DNA from: Allomuricauda sp.
GTDB lineage: Bacteria; Bacteroidota; Bacteroidia; Flavobacteriales; Flavobacteriaceae
DNA length: 15,467 bases
Direction of reading: 5' to 3'
Assembly: GCA_028289745.1 (NCBI GenBank)
Contig: JANQOD010000353.1
Coordinates: forward strand, 1-15,467
Shown here: positions 7,671-14,433 of the stretch, piece by piece
How positions within the stretch are numbered: the stretch's first letter is position 1
Layout: each line of letters opens with the position of its first letter
Notes under the pieces: generated by a model
The model's input: the letters and a program-made list of their open reading frames with translations, nothing else
The model's database searches: none
Told to the model about the DNA's origin: nothing
Translations under genes and position numbers: made by a program

Positions 7671-7836
7671 GAAGAAAGCATTTGCCCTGCGGTTGAACGA
7701 AGATATGCTGAAGGCCATTGAAAAGTGGGCGGCAGATGAATTTCGAAGTACCAACGGACAAATCGAGTGGATGTTGATGAAGACCCTAAAAGAGGCCAAA
7801 CGGGCACCCAAAAAGAAGACAGGGGAAAAAGAGTGA
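7663..7836 (+). CDS. Arc/ribbon-helix-helix family small DNA-binding protein (57 residues)
   Basis: ATG 7663-7665 opens a 57-codon frame ending at TGA 7834-7836 and overlapping the hydrolase gene by eight bases. The product has the ribbon-helix-helix layout: a basic start and beta-strand KKKAFALRLNE (residues 3-13), helix A EDMLKAIEKWAADEF, the turn RSTNGQ, helix B IEWMLMKTLKEAK, then a basic tail. RHH proteins bind DNA as dimers through the paired strands, usually at inverted or tandem half-sites, and many repress their own operons. As the last gene of the SPFH operon it is a candidate autoregulator acting at 5190-5212. It is likely real because of the overlap and clear fold signature; its DNA target is inferred. 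It may have other targets, since no direct evidence ties it to this promoter. Confidence 0.82.
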   Translation: MSKKKAFALRLNEDMLKAIEKWAADEFRSTNGQIEWMLMKTLKEAKRAPKKKTGEKE

Positions 7837-7869
7837 TTTTTTTGACATTTTTTTAACGTTGGTTACCCT

Positions 7870-7877
7870 TAAATTTG
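7870..7877 (+). promoter_or_regulatory. -7 element TAAATTTG upstream of the DUF5916 gene
   Basis: TAAATTTG matches the Bacteroidota -7 consensus TAnnTTTG exactly and lies 23 bases before the chosen ATG at 7901. The nearest good upstream TTG (7842-7844, within TTGACA) is 25 bases away, longer than the usual 17-23, so the -33 part is uncertain. Its position argues against a start at the TTG at 7859, which would lie upstream of the promoter. Confidence 0.5.
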
Positions 7878-7900
7878 GGCGACTAATTCAAAAAAGCCTC

Positions 7901-10099
7901 ATGGCAAAAAATTACCTCTGCCTACTTTCCCTTTTATTTCTTATTCATTTAACCGCCCAAGAGCAAACAAAATCATTCGTTGTCAAATATATCGATGAGC
8001 CGATTCAAATCGATGGCGCTTTAGATGAACCCATATGGGAAATGGCCGATAGTGCCCATGACTTTCAACAATACTTTCCGACCGATTCCATTCTGGCAAC
8101 GCAGAAAACCGACATCAAAATGCTCTATGACGGTAAGGTACTGTACTTGGGCCTTCGAATGGAAACCAAAGGCAAAGATTATGTGATTCCATCGCTTGAA
8201 CGTGACTTCAGGGCAGGAGGCAACGACAACATCAGCCTTTTGTTCGATACCTTTAATGATGGTACGAACGCTTTTCTTTTTGGCATTAATCCATATGGTG
8301 TGCGAAGGGAAGCCCTAATTACGGGAGGAGGTTCAGGTTTAGGTGGGTTTACCACATCATGGGACGTAAAATGGCGTGGCGAATCAAAAATATATGACGA
8401 TCACTACACGGCAGAAATGGCCATACCGTTGACCTCTTTCAAGTTTCGGGAAGGTGAGACCAAATGGCGGTTCAACAGTTATCGCTTTGACATGCAAGCC
8501 AATGAACGCAGCACTTGGATTCGCATACCGCAAAACCAACTGATTTTCAACCTTGCTTTTATGGGCGACATGGTCTTTGAGAAACCGTTGGGCAAATCAC
8601 GAACCCCCTTTACGCTGATACCTTATGTGAATGGTTTTTCTGGAAAAGATTTTGATGCCGATGAAAGAACGAATACCGTAAAGGTGGGAGGTGATGCCAA
8701 AATGGCCATTGGCAATTCAATGAACCTCGACATCACCATCAATCCTGATTTTTCGCAGGTAGAAGTCGATAACTTCATTACCAACCTGACACGATTCGAG
8801 GTTAGGCTTCCTGAAAGACGACAGTTTTTTATCGACAACAACGATCTTTTTGGCAATTTCGGTGGATCACGCGATGCCAATCCATTTTTTTCAAGACGAA
8901 TCGGTATAGCCGAAGATACCGCAGGCAATACCATTGAAAATCGTATTATCGCCGGAATGCGGTTAAGTGGAAAAATAAACAACGACCTTCGATTGGGCTT
9001 TTTGAACATTCAGACCGAAGAAGACGCAGTCAATGAGATCGCATCGAACAACAACATGATGTTCAGCCTACAGCAGAAAGTGTTCTCAAGGTCAAATATC
9101 GGTTTGTTTTTCATTAACCGCCAAACGTTCAATTCTCCAGACTTTGTCGATGAATCAGAAGAATATAACCGTGTTGTGGGCATTGATTACAATCTAGCCT
9201 CTAAAGACAATACATGGATAGGAAGGTTTTACGGCCATAAATCATTTCAGCCCAATGATAACGAGGGTAATTTTTCATTAGGGGCATTTACGGCCTATAA
9301 TTCGAGAAAGTACGGTGCTTTTCTTGATTTTGTGTTCATCGATGAAGAATTTAATTCAGACTTAGGTTTTGTGCCCAGAAAAGATATTTTTAAGGCCGCT
9401 GGTAGTGTGTCTAGATTGTTTTGGCCCAAAGACAAGAAAATAAACAATCATGGTTTCGAGCTATTTTCGGTATACACGTGGCGGCCAGGGCTCGATTTGC
9501 AGAATACCGATCAACGGATCAATTTTGAGTGGGGCGCCGAATTCAACAATCTTTCTGAGATTAGAGCCAGGATCTCTTATCAATATATTTTCTTGACCGA
9601 TGAATTTGAGCCCACCGATAAAGACGATGCCGTGCCACTGCCCGCCAATCAAGGGTACTATTTCACCTCATTTGGCGGAGAGTTCCGTTCTGACAGAAGA
9701 AAAGTGTTTTCATATTCAATAGAACCAGAATTCGGAGGTTTTTTCAACGGAAATCGATATTCATTGCAATTGGGGGCCAACCTTAGATTGCAGCCAAAAT
9801 TCAATTTGGGGCTTCAGACCCAATACGATCATCTTGAACTCCCAGATCCCCATTCTGATGCCGACATCTGGTTGATAAGTCCACGTATCGATATCACCTT
9901 CAATAAATCCATATTCTGGTCAACATTGATCCAATACAGCAACCAACGTGATAATGTCGGTATCAATTCTCGCTTACAATGGCGTTTCGCACCCCTTTCC
10001 GATCTATTCATTGTGTACAACGACAACTATTTTGTCAATACCTTCATGCCCCGTAACAGGTCTATCAATCTAAAGCTTACCTATTGGTTGAACATCTAG
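7901..10099 (+). CDS. DUF5916-type protein: CBM9-like N-terminal domain plus outer-membrane beta-barrel
   Basis: I start this 732-residue protein at ATG 7901, which gives a proper signal peptide (MAKNYLCLLSLLFLIHLTAQ); an upstream TTG at 7859 would add 14 residues and cross the promoter. After the signal peptide comes a carbohydrate-binding family 9-like domain (about residues 25-215), with IDEPIQIDGALDEPIWEMAD and the later MAIPLTSFKFREGE. Residues about 235-732 are rich in alternating beta-strands with aromatic residues and end in INLKLTYWLNI, consistent with a beta-barrel in the outer membrane. These features fit DUF5916, common in Bacteroidota. The N-terminal domain suggests saccharide binding; whether the barrel transports or only anchors is unknown. 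No sorting tail is needed for a barrel. A promoter for the next gene starts within its last codons. Confidence 0.85.
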   Translation: MAKNYLCLLSLLFLIHLTAQEQTKSFVVKYIDEPIQIDGALDEPIWEMADSAHDFQQYFPTDSILATQKTDIKMLYDGKVLYLGLRMETKGKDYVIPSLERDFRAGGNDNISLLFDTFNDGTNAFLFGINPYGVRREALITGGGSGLGGFTTSWDVKWRGESKIYDDHYTAEMAIPLTSFKFREGETKWRFNSYRFDMQANERSTWIRIPQNQLIFNLAFMGDMVFEKPLGKSRTPFTLIPYVNGFSGKDFDADERTNTVKVGGDAKMAIGNSMNLDITINPDFSQVEVDNFITNLTRFEVRLPERRQFFIDNNDLFGNFGGSRDANPFFSRRIGIAEDTAGNTIENRIIAGMRLSGKINNDLRLGFLNIQTEEDAVNEIASNNNMMFSLQQKVFSRSNIGLFFINRQTFNSPDFVDESEEYNRVVGIDYNLASKDNTWIGRFYGHKSFQPNDNEGNFSLGAFTAYNSRKYGAFLDFVFIDEEFNSDLGFVPRKDIFKAAGSVSRLFWPKDKKINNHGFELFSVYTWRPGLDLQNTDQRINFEWGAEFNNLSEIRARISYQYIFLTDEFEPTDKDDAVPLPANQGYYFTSFGGEFRSDRRKVFSYSIEPEFGGFFNGNRYSLQLGANLRLQPKFNLGLQTQYDHLELPDPHSDADIWLISPRIDITFNKSIFWSTLIQYSNQRDNVGINSRLQWRFAPLSDLFIVYNDNYFVNTFMPRNRSINLKLTYWLNI

Positions 10100-10122
10100 G
10101 CCAGCTGATTTTTCTATATTTG
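10088..10122 (+). promoter_or_regulatory. Promoter of the DUF819 gene
   Basis: TATATTTG at 10115-10122 is an exact match to TAnnTTTG, and TTG at 10088-10090 lies 24 bases upstream, one base beyond the usual range. The -33 TTG lies in the last codons of the DUF5916 gene. The start codon at 10139 follows after 16 bases, allowing only a very short leader. Confidence 0.55.
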
Positions 10123-10138
10123 AAAAAACACCCACAAA

Positions 10139-11401
10139 ATGAACCAACTACCATTGACCGATGATACGGTCATTTTCGGCTTACTGGCCCTTTGCTTGGG
10201 TTTTGTCTTTTACACCTCATCGATAAAAAGGGGTTTCTGGAAAAAGTTCTACACCATCATTCCTGCGGTGCTCATGTGTTACGTCTTACCAGCGGTCTTA
10301 ACGAGTGTAGGTCTGGTCAGCGAAGAAAATTCAAACCTCTATTATGTGGCAAGTAGGTACCTGTTGCCGGCGGCGCTGATTCTGATGACACTGAGCATTG
10401 ACCTTAAAGCGATCATTAATTTGGGCTCTAAAGCCCTTATCATGTTTTTTACGGGTACAGTGGGCATTATCATCGGGGGGCCTTTAGCCATACTTGTCGT
10501 TTCCGTTTTTTCTCCGGAAACTGTCGGAGGTGTAGGTCCGGACGCGGTATGGCGAGGACTTTCGACCATTGCTGGAAGCTGGATAGGCGGTGGGGCCAAC
10601 CAAGCCGCCATGCTTGAAATCTTTCAGTATAACCCTGAAAAATTTGGCAATATGGTTTTGGTAGATGTATTCATGGCCAATGTTTGGATGGCCCTATTGC
10701 TTTTGGGTATCGGCCGTTCAAACAAAATTGATGCCTGGCTCAAGTCAGATACCTCATCTATCGAAGCGTTAAAGACAAAAGTATCTGAATATACCGAACG
10801 GATCGCTCGTGTTACTTCATTGCGTGATCTGGTAATGCTGCTTTTCTTTTCATTCGTCGGTGTGGGTATCGCCCATTTTGTTGGCCATCATTTTTCGGAG
10901 TTTTTGCAGAATAATTTCGAGGTGATCCGAAATAAGCAAAAAGCATTGTCATCACTGGGTTCTAAATTTCTGTGGATGGTCGTTACGGCCACCGTCATTG
11001 GCATAGGCCTTTCCTTTACCAAAGCAAAAAACTACGAAGGCGCGGGGGCAAGCAAAATTGGGGGCATGTTCATCTATATATTGGTCGCTACCATAGGTAT
11101 GAAGATAGACCTAGGTCGTGTCTTAGAAAATCCAGGGTTATTGGTCATTGGCTTCATTTGGATCGCCATACATGCCGGACTTTTGATTTTGGTCGCCAAA
11201 CTGATCAAAGCGCCATATTTCTTTATGGCCGTGGGCAGCCAGGCCAACGTTGGCGGGGCCGCTTCGGCACCGGTCGTCGCTGCAGAATTTCATCCATCGC
11301 TGACATCAGTAGGTATTCTTTTGGCCGTTTTCGGCTATGTGGTCGGTACGGCAGGGGCCTATATCTGTGCCCTGTTAATGGAAGTGGCATCTACTGTATA
11401 A
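10139..11401 (+). CDS. DUF819 family integral membrane protein (putative transporter)
   Basis: This 420-residue protein has about ten hydrophobic segments (near 10-28, 38-58, 72-90, 97-122, 172-192, 229-250, 276-294, 306-322, 332-354, 385-415). Two related glycine/asparagine/alanine-rich motifs occur, GSWIGGGANQAAM (146-158) in the first half and GSQANVGGAASAPVVAA (366-382) in the second. That arrangement suggests an internally duplicated, inverted-repeat fold like those of carboxylate/glutamate sodium-coupled transporters. A hydrophilic loop at about 195-228 probably joins the halves in the cytoplasm. DUF819 has no settled substrate. The gene has its own promoter and lies 41 bases before the DUF4369 lipoprotein gene, with which it may share a transcript. 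Family call is confident; substrate is unknown. Confidence 0.85.
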   Translation: MNQLPLTDDTVIFGLLALCLGFVFYTSSIKRGFWKKFYTIIPAVLMCYVLPAVLTSVGLVSEENSNLYYVASRYLLPAALILMTLSIDLKAIINLGSKALIMFFTGTVGIIIGGPLAILVVSVFSPETVGGVGPDAVWRGLSTIAGSWIGGGANQAAMLEIFQYNPEKFGNMVLVDVFMANVWMALLLLGIGRSNKIDAWLKSDTSSIEALKTKVSEYTERIARVTSLRDLVMLLFFSFVGVGIAHFVGHHFSEFLQNNFEVIRNKQKALSSLGSKFLWMVVTATVIGIGLSFTKAKNYEGAGASKIGGMFIYILVATIGMKIDLGRVLENPGLLVIGFIWIAIHAGLLILVAKLIKAPYFFMAVGSQANVGGAASAPVVAAEFHPSLTSVGILLAVFGYVVGTAGAYICALLMEVASTV

Positions 11402-11442
11402 AAACAAAAATCTTTCAGATATTTGCGCCTCAAATTTGATGT

Positions 11443-12144
11443 ATGAAAAAAATCGTTTCCCTGTTGGTGCTGACCGTTCTTTCGTTTTCATGTGAAAAGA
11501 AAACTGAAGATACCATGACCGTTTCGGGCACAATAGATGGTCTGAAAAAAGGTACTTTGTATCTGCAGCACATCAAAGATTCTACTTTGACCACCATTGA
11601 TTCCTTGACGTTGCGCGGAGATGGCTTTTTCTCGTTTTCGCACGAAATTGAAGCCCCTGAAATCTTTTACCTCTACCTGAAAAAAGCCGATAACAATGAT
11701 CTCAACGACCGAATCGCTTTCTTTGGTGAGCAAGGGGACATTTTGGTCAAGACCAAATGGAATACTTTTGATTCACAACCTAAAATCTCTGGCTCAAAAA
11801 GTCACGAGACCTATGCCCAATGTGCAGAAATGCTCTCAAAATTTAACGCTCGCGCACTTGAATTGGGTCAAGCAAGTATGCATCCAGAAATTCAAAATGA
11901 CTCCTTGGCCATTGACTCTATCGTTCGGTCGATCAATAAAAACATGGTTTCTAGATATCGCTATGTGCTGAACTTTGCATTGACCAATGCCGATTCGTAT
12001 GTAGCCCCTTATATGGCCCTTACCGAAGCTGCTGAGGCCAATCCGAAATATCTAGATTCCATTAACAGGGCCTTGACCCCTAAAGTGGCCAGATCAAAGT
12101 ACGGGAAAGCATTGGACTCTTATGTCCGGTCCCTAAAACAATAA
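11443..12144 (+). CDS. DUF4369-containing lipoprotein without thioredoxin domain
   Basis: This 233-residue protein has a lipoprotein signal (MKKIVSLLVLTVLSFSC, lipobox LSFS before Cys17). Residues about 24-110 match DUF4369: TVSGTIDGLKKGTLYLQH, then DSLTLRGDGFFSF and a strand-rich stretch, followed by GSKSHETYA. In Bacteroidota this domain usually precedes a TlpA/AhpC-like thioredoxin domain with a CxxC motif. Here the rest is helical (about 118-233) and no CxxC exists, so it is a domain-only form of about half the usual length. The lack of a frameshift and the closely packed downstream gene suggest a natural short form. The lipid anchor implies an inner- or outer-membrane periplasmic location. 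A role in envelope stress or redox folding is only a family-level suggestion. Confidence 0.8.
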   Translation: MKKIVSLLVLTVLSFSCEKKTEDTMTVSGTIDGLKKGTLYLQHIKDSTLTTIDSLTLRGDGFFSFSHEIEAPEIFYLYLKKADNNDLNDRIAFFGEQGDILVKTKWNTFDSQPKISGSKSHETYAQCAEMLSKFNARALELGQASMHPEIQNDSLAIDSIVRSINKNMVSRYRYVLNFALTNADSYVAPYMALTEAAEANPKYLDSINRALTPKVARSKYGKALDSYVRSLKQ

Positions 12145-12169
12145 GTAAAGCTTATGCTTGTAGCTTATT
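12140..12169. terminator. Possible bidirectional hairpin between convergent genes
   Basis: AATAAG (12140-12145) pairs with CTTATT (12164-12169), and inside it AAGC (12148-12151) pairs with GCTT (12156-12159) around TTAT, with an unequal bulge. It overlaps the stop codons of the converging genes (12144 and 12152), where a shared terminator would be expected. The stem is AT-rich and imperfect, with no clear T-run. Confidence 0.35.
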
Positions 12170-12424
12170 TAACTGTTCAATCATTTCGGTGGCTTTTTTC
12201 TCCAATTCCACCCTGATTTTCTTGAAGTGTGCTTTTGGTTTTTCAACACCTTTGTCATTTACCTTTTGCATTAGGCCGTCAAAGGTAGAAATGGCCTTGT
12301 CAATGATCGCTGTACCTTCTTTCGAGTCTTTTTTGTTGGTCTCGGCTTCCCAAATGTAAACAGCCTCGATGATATCGCCCAACACGAAATTGATATCCTT
12401 CTTTAAATCACGTACACTTGCCAT
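12152..12424 (-). CDS. Conserved-type small helical protein of unknown function (90 residues)
   Basis: This 90-residue acidic and basic protein (MASVRDLKKDINFVLGDIIE...) is predicted all-helical with about three helices and a coiled-coil-like C-terminal helix (KKIRVELEKKATEMIEQLNK). It has no signal peptide or membrane segment, so it is cytoplasmic. I do not recognise a named family. It lies 25 bases downstream of manA on the same strand but has its own promoter at 12439-12467, in good agreement with consensus, so it may be expressed separately from the idi-PTPS-manA genes. The ATG at 12424 fits the promoter with a leader of about 10 bases. It resembles small conserved flavobacterial hypotheticals in style; no function can be assigned. 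Confidence 0.75.
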   Translation of the reverse strand: MASVRDLKKDINFVLGDIIEAVYIWEAETNKKDSKEGTAIIDKAISTFDGLMQKVNDKGVEKPKAHFKKIRVELEKKATEMIEQLNKLQA

Positions 12425-12438
12425 AGTATTCTTTTCGC

Positions 12439-12467
12439 CAAAGGTAGGATTAAATTGTTATTTCCAA
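12439..12467 (-). promoter_or_regulatory. Promoter of the 90-residue protein gene
   Basis: Read on the minus strand, TTG (12467-12465) is followed after 18 bases by TACCTTTG (12446-12439), an exact match to TTG-N(17-23)-TAnnTTTG. The start codon at 12424 is 14 bases further on. Its -33 element lies within the last codons of manA and its -7 just past the stop (the manA TAA is 12452-12450). Confidence 0.7.
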
Positions 12468-13418
12468 AAGTTCGACCCCTAGCGTATCGATGTCAACATA
12501 CAGGCTCGAGGCCGCCAAGAGAATGGTTTCGCCTTTACTTAAAGTGGTACTCCCCTTCTCATTCGTAATCGTGGCCATACCCGAGACACACATTAAAATC
12601 GTAAATGAGTCCCTATCGCCCAGATCTTGGTGCATGGCGTTATCTAAGCTCAAAAAGTTGGTTTTGAAGTAAGGGCAATCGACCATTCTATTGATCTCGT
12701 TTTCTTTCTTTTCGTAAGCCACCTTGAAATCGTCCTTTTTTTGGTAACCGATGGCATCGACCGCTAAATCAGTGTGAAGTTCGCGTAATTGGCCATTTTT
12801 ATCCCTTCTATTGAAATCAAAGACACGGTAGGTAATATCAGAGGTTTGCTGTATTTCGGCCAACAACACCCCGGCTCCTATGGCGTGTATTTTTCCCGTA
12901 TTGATAAAAAAAGTATCCCCTTCGGCAACCGTTTCATAGTTCAACAAATCGAGCAGGGTATTTTCTTTGAGACTGAGCATATATTCTTCCTTTTCTACAT
13001 CTCGGTTGAATCCTACTATAAGTTGCGCACCTGGGTCAGCATCCATTATGTACCACATCTCGGTTTTGCCGAAAGAATCATGGCGTTCTTTCGCCAGTCG
13101 GTCATTCGGGTGCAATTGAATGGAAAGGTCTTGTTTGGCATCGATAAATTTGATCAGGATGGGAAATTCGCTTCCAAAACGCCCATACACACTTTCGCCC
13201 ATTAATGATTCAGGGGCTAGGTCGATCAATTCTTGTAGGGATTTCCCTTCGAGCTCTCCTTCAGAGACAATAGAGACATCGCCTTTTACGGCTGATAGCT
13301 CCCAACTTTCCCCGGTTAGCTGACTTTCAATGGGTTTGCCCAGCACATCTTTCAGTTTAGAACCGCCCCAAAGGCGTTCTTTCAAAATCGGAATAAATTT
13401 TAATGGGTAAAAGTCCAT
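12450..13418 (-). CDS. manA: Class I mannose-6-phosphate isomerase
   Basis: This zinc enzyme interconverts mannose 6-phosphate and fructose 6-phosphate, feeding GDP-mannose and related sugar nucleotides. I start it at ATG 13416-13418 (322 residues, MDFYPLKFIPILKERLWGGSK), four bases after the preceding gene stops; the longer frame to 13481 begins inside that gene and lacks family character. The short form fits the ManA length of Bacillus-type PMIs. Zinc ligands are visible as Q101-x-H103 in IQLHPND, E120 in KTEMWY and H178 in GKIHAIGAG. R198 in TYRVFDFNR is the expected catalytic arginine. It follows the PTPS and idi genes in one operon. Confidence in function is high; a related role in other hexose phosphates is possible. 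Confidence 0.92.
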   Translation of the reverse strand: MDFYPLKFIPILKERLWGGSKLKDVLGKPIESQLTGESWELSAVKGDVSIVSEGELEGKSLQELIDLAPESLMGESVYGRFGSEFPILIKFIDAKQDLSIQLHPNDRLAKERHDSFGKTEMWYIMDADPGAQLIVGFNRDVEKEEYMLSLKENTLLDLLNYETVAEGDTFFINTGKIHAIGAGVLLAEIQQTSDITYRVFDFNRRDKNGQLRELHTDLAVDAIGYQKKDDFKVAYEKKENEINRMVDCPYFKTNFLSLDNAMHQDLGDRDSFTILMCVSGMATITNEKGSTTLSKGETILLAASSLYVDIDTLGVELLEITI

Positions 13419-13422
13419 ATAG

Positions 13423-13830
13423 TTAACCTGAATAAGTGACAAAATTTCTTGGTGTTTCGTACAAGACGATTTCGAGCTCATGTTTCAAATCAATGTGTGG
13501 CCGTAGTTTTTCAAAAATGACCACAGCTATATTTTCAGCGGTAGGGTTCAATTCTTTGAACTCGGGCACATCTTCATTGAGGTTTTTGTGATCTAATGCA
13601 TCTTCAACATACTTTTTGATCAAATCCTTTAGTGTTTTCATATCCATCACATAGCCTGTTTCTTGATCGATATCGCCCGTGACACTCACAATCAAATCAT
13701 AGTTATGGCCATGATAATTTAGATTGTTGCACTTACCGAAAACCTCTTGGTTCTTATCAAAGCTCCAATCAGGGCGGTACAACCGGTGGGCCGCATTGAA
13801 ATGTGCCTTTCTGCTCACTTTCACTTTCAT
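13423..13830 (-). CDS. 6-pyruvoyl-tetrahydropterin synthase / QueD family enzyme
   Basis: This 135-residue cytoplasmic protein belongs to COG0720, which converts 7,8-dihydroneopterin triphosphate to 6-pyruvoyl- or 6-carboxy-tetrahydropterin. Zinc ligands are H15 (FNAAHRL) and H40, H42 (YHGHNY); the catalytic cysteine C34 lies in FGKCNN; D80-H81 in DALDHKNL and E125 in YETP complete the site; NPTAEN (95-100) is also typical. The spacing from Cys to HGH is C-x5-HGH, as in animal PTPS, whereas E. coli QueD has C-x3-HGH. I therefore do not assign queD; it may make 6-pyruvoyl-tetrahydropterin, 6-carboxy-tetrahydropterin or both. Its ATG overlaps the idi stop (ATGA), indicating translational coupling, and manA follows four bases after its stop. 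Confidence 0.88.
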   Translation of the reverse strand: MKVKVSRKAHFNAAHRLYRPDWSFDKNQEVFGKCNNLNYHGHNYDLIVSVTGDIDQETGYVMDMKTLKDLIKKYVEDALDHKNLNEDVPEFKELNPTAENIAVVIFEKLRPHIDLKHELEIVLYETPRNFVTYSG

Positions 13831-14357
13831 TGCACGGTAGTTTTGGTCAGATGGCCATAAAAACGATCAAAGATGATTTTGAACCAAGCCGTATAGTTCC
13901 CAGGAGATTTCTCAATGTCATTTTTGATGTCTTCAGGATACATCCACTTCCAATCGGCCACCTCTTCTGAGTTGATTTTAGGTTCATCATTGAAATGGCC
14001 AATCATCACATGGTCAAATTCATGCTCTGTAAGACCATTGTCAAAGGGGGCCTTATAGATGAATGAAAACAGCTCTTTCAATTCTGTATCAAAGCCCATT
14101 TCTTCCATTAAACGTCTTTTGCCCGCTTCAATATTCGATTCCCCTTCTCTTTGGTGGCTACAGCATGTGTTTGTCCAAAGCAATGGGGAGTGGTATTTAT
14201 GGGCAGCCCTTTGCTGCAACATCGTCTCGCCTTTGTCGTTCATGATAAAAACAGAGAACGCCCTGTGCAACAGTGCCTTTTCATGGGCCTCCATTTTCGG
14301 CATAAGGCCGATGGGCCGGTCATTCCGGTCGACCAATATCACATTTTCTTCTTTCAT
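13827..14357 (-). CDS. idi: Isopentenyl-diphosphate delta-isomerase, type I
   Basis: This 176-residue Nudix-fold enzyme interconverts isopentenyl and dimethylallyl diphosphate in isoprenoid synthesis. Metal ligands and active-site residues align with E. coli IDI: H25 and H31 in AHEKALLHRAF, C66 in WTNTCCSHQ as catalytic cysteine, H68, and E111, E113 in LTEHEFDHV. The Nudix-like GKRRLMEEMGFD (79-90) is present. Length matches the family (about 180). ATG 14355-14357 gives the usual start. It is the first gene of a minus-strand group with PTPS (overlapping by four bases) and manA. No promoter with a good TTG/TAnnTTTG pair is apparent upstream; a partial match TATTTTTA sits only a few bases from the ATG. 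Confidence 0.95.
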   Translation of the reverse strand: MKEENVILVDRNDRPIGLMPKMEAHEKALLHRAFSVFIMNDKGETMLQQRAAHKYHSPLLWTNTCCSHQREGESNIEAGKRRLMEEMGFDTELKELFSFIYKAPFDNGLTEHEFDHVMIGHFNDEPKINSEEVADWKWMYPEDIKNDIEKSPGNYTAWFKIIFDRFYGHLTKTTVQ

Positions 14358-14403
14358 GGTCTAAAAATATGAATCTTTAGTCCATAAAAACAGTGATTGC
14401 CCT

Positions 14404-14428
14404 AACAAAATCCTATGACAGAATAGGA
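14404..14428 (-). terminator. Possible weak terminator after the PorP/SprF gene
   Basis: Just past the PorP/SprF stop codon on the minus strand, TCCTAT and ATAGGA form a 6-bp stem with a 6-base loop (14411-14428), followed by TTTTGTT. The stem is short and AT-rich, so terminator activity would be weak. Confidence 0.4.
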
Positions 14429-14433
14429 AAAAC

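Noticed and set aside
7663..7836. Type II toxin-antitoxin pair involving the Arc-like protein
   Set aside because: No toxin-like gene (RelE, MazF, PIN or Fic) is adjacent; the neighbour is a signal-peptide hydrolase.
7859..7900. TTG start of the DUF5916 gene
   Set aside because: It lies upstream of the -7 element and would place 14 residues before a good signal peptide starting at ATG 7901.
10972..11439. 155-codon frame inside the DUF819 gene in another frame
   Set aside because: Its protein is arginine- and histidine-rich without family features, as expected of an out-of-frame read of a membrane protein gene.
13419..13481. N-terminal extension of manA to an upstream ATG
   Set aside because: The 21 extra residues lie inside the preceding gene, have no family character, and the ATG at 13418 gives the normal start of the enzyme.
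14358..14400. Promoter of idi at TATTTTTA (14369-14362, minus strand)
   Set aside because: It would put the transcription start on the ATG and has no TTG at the right distance.
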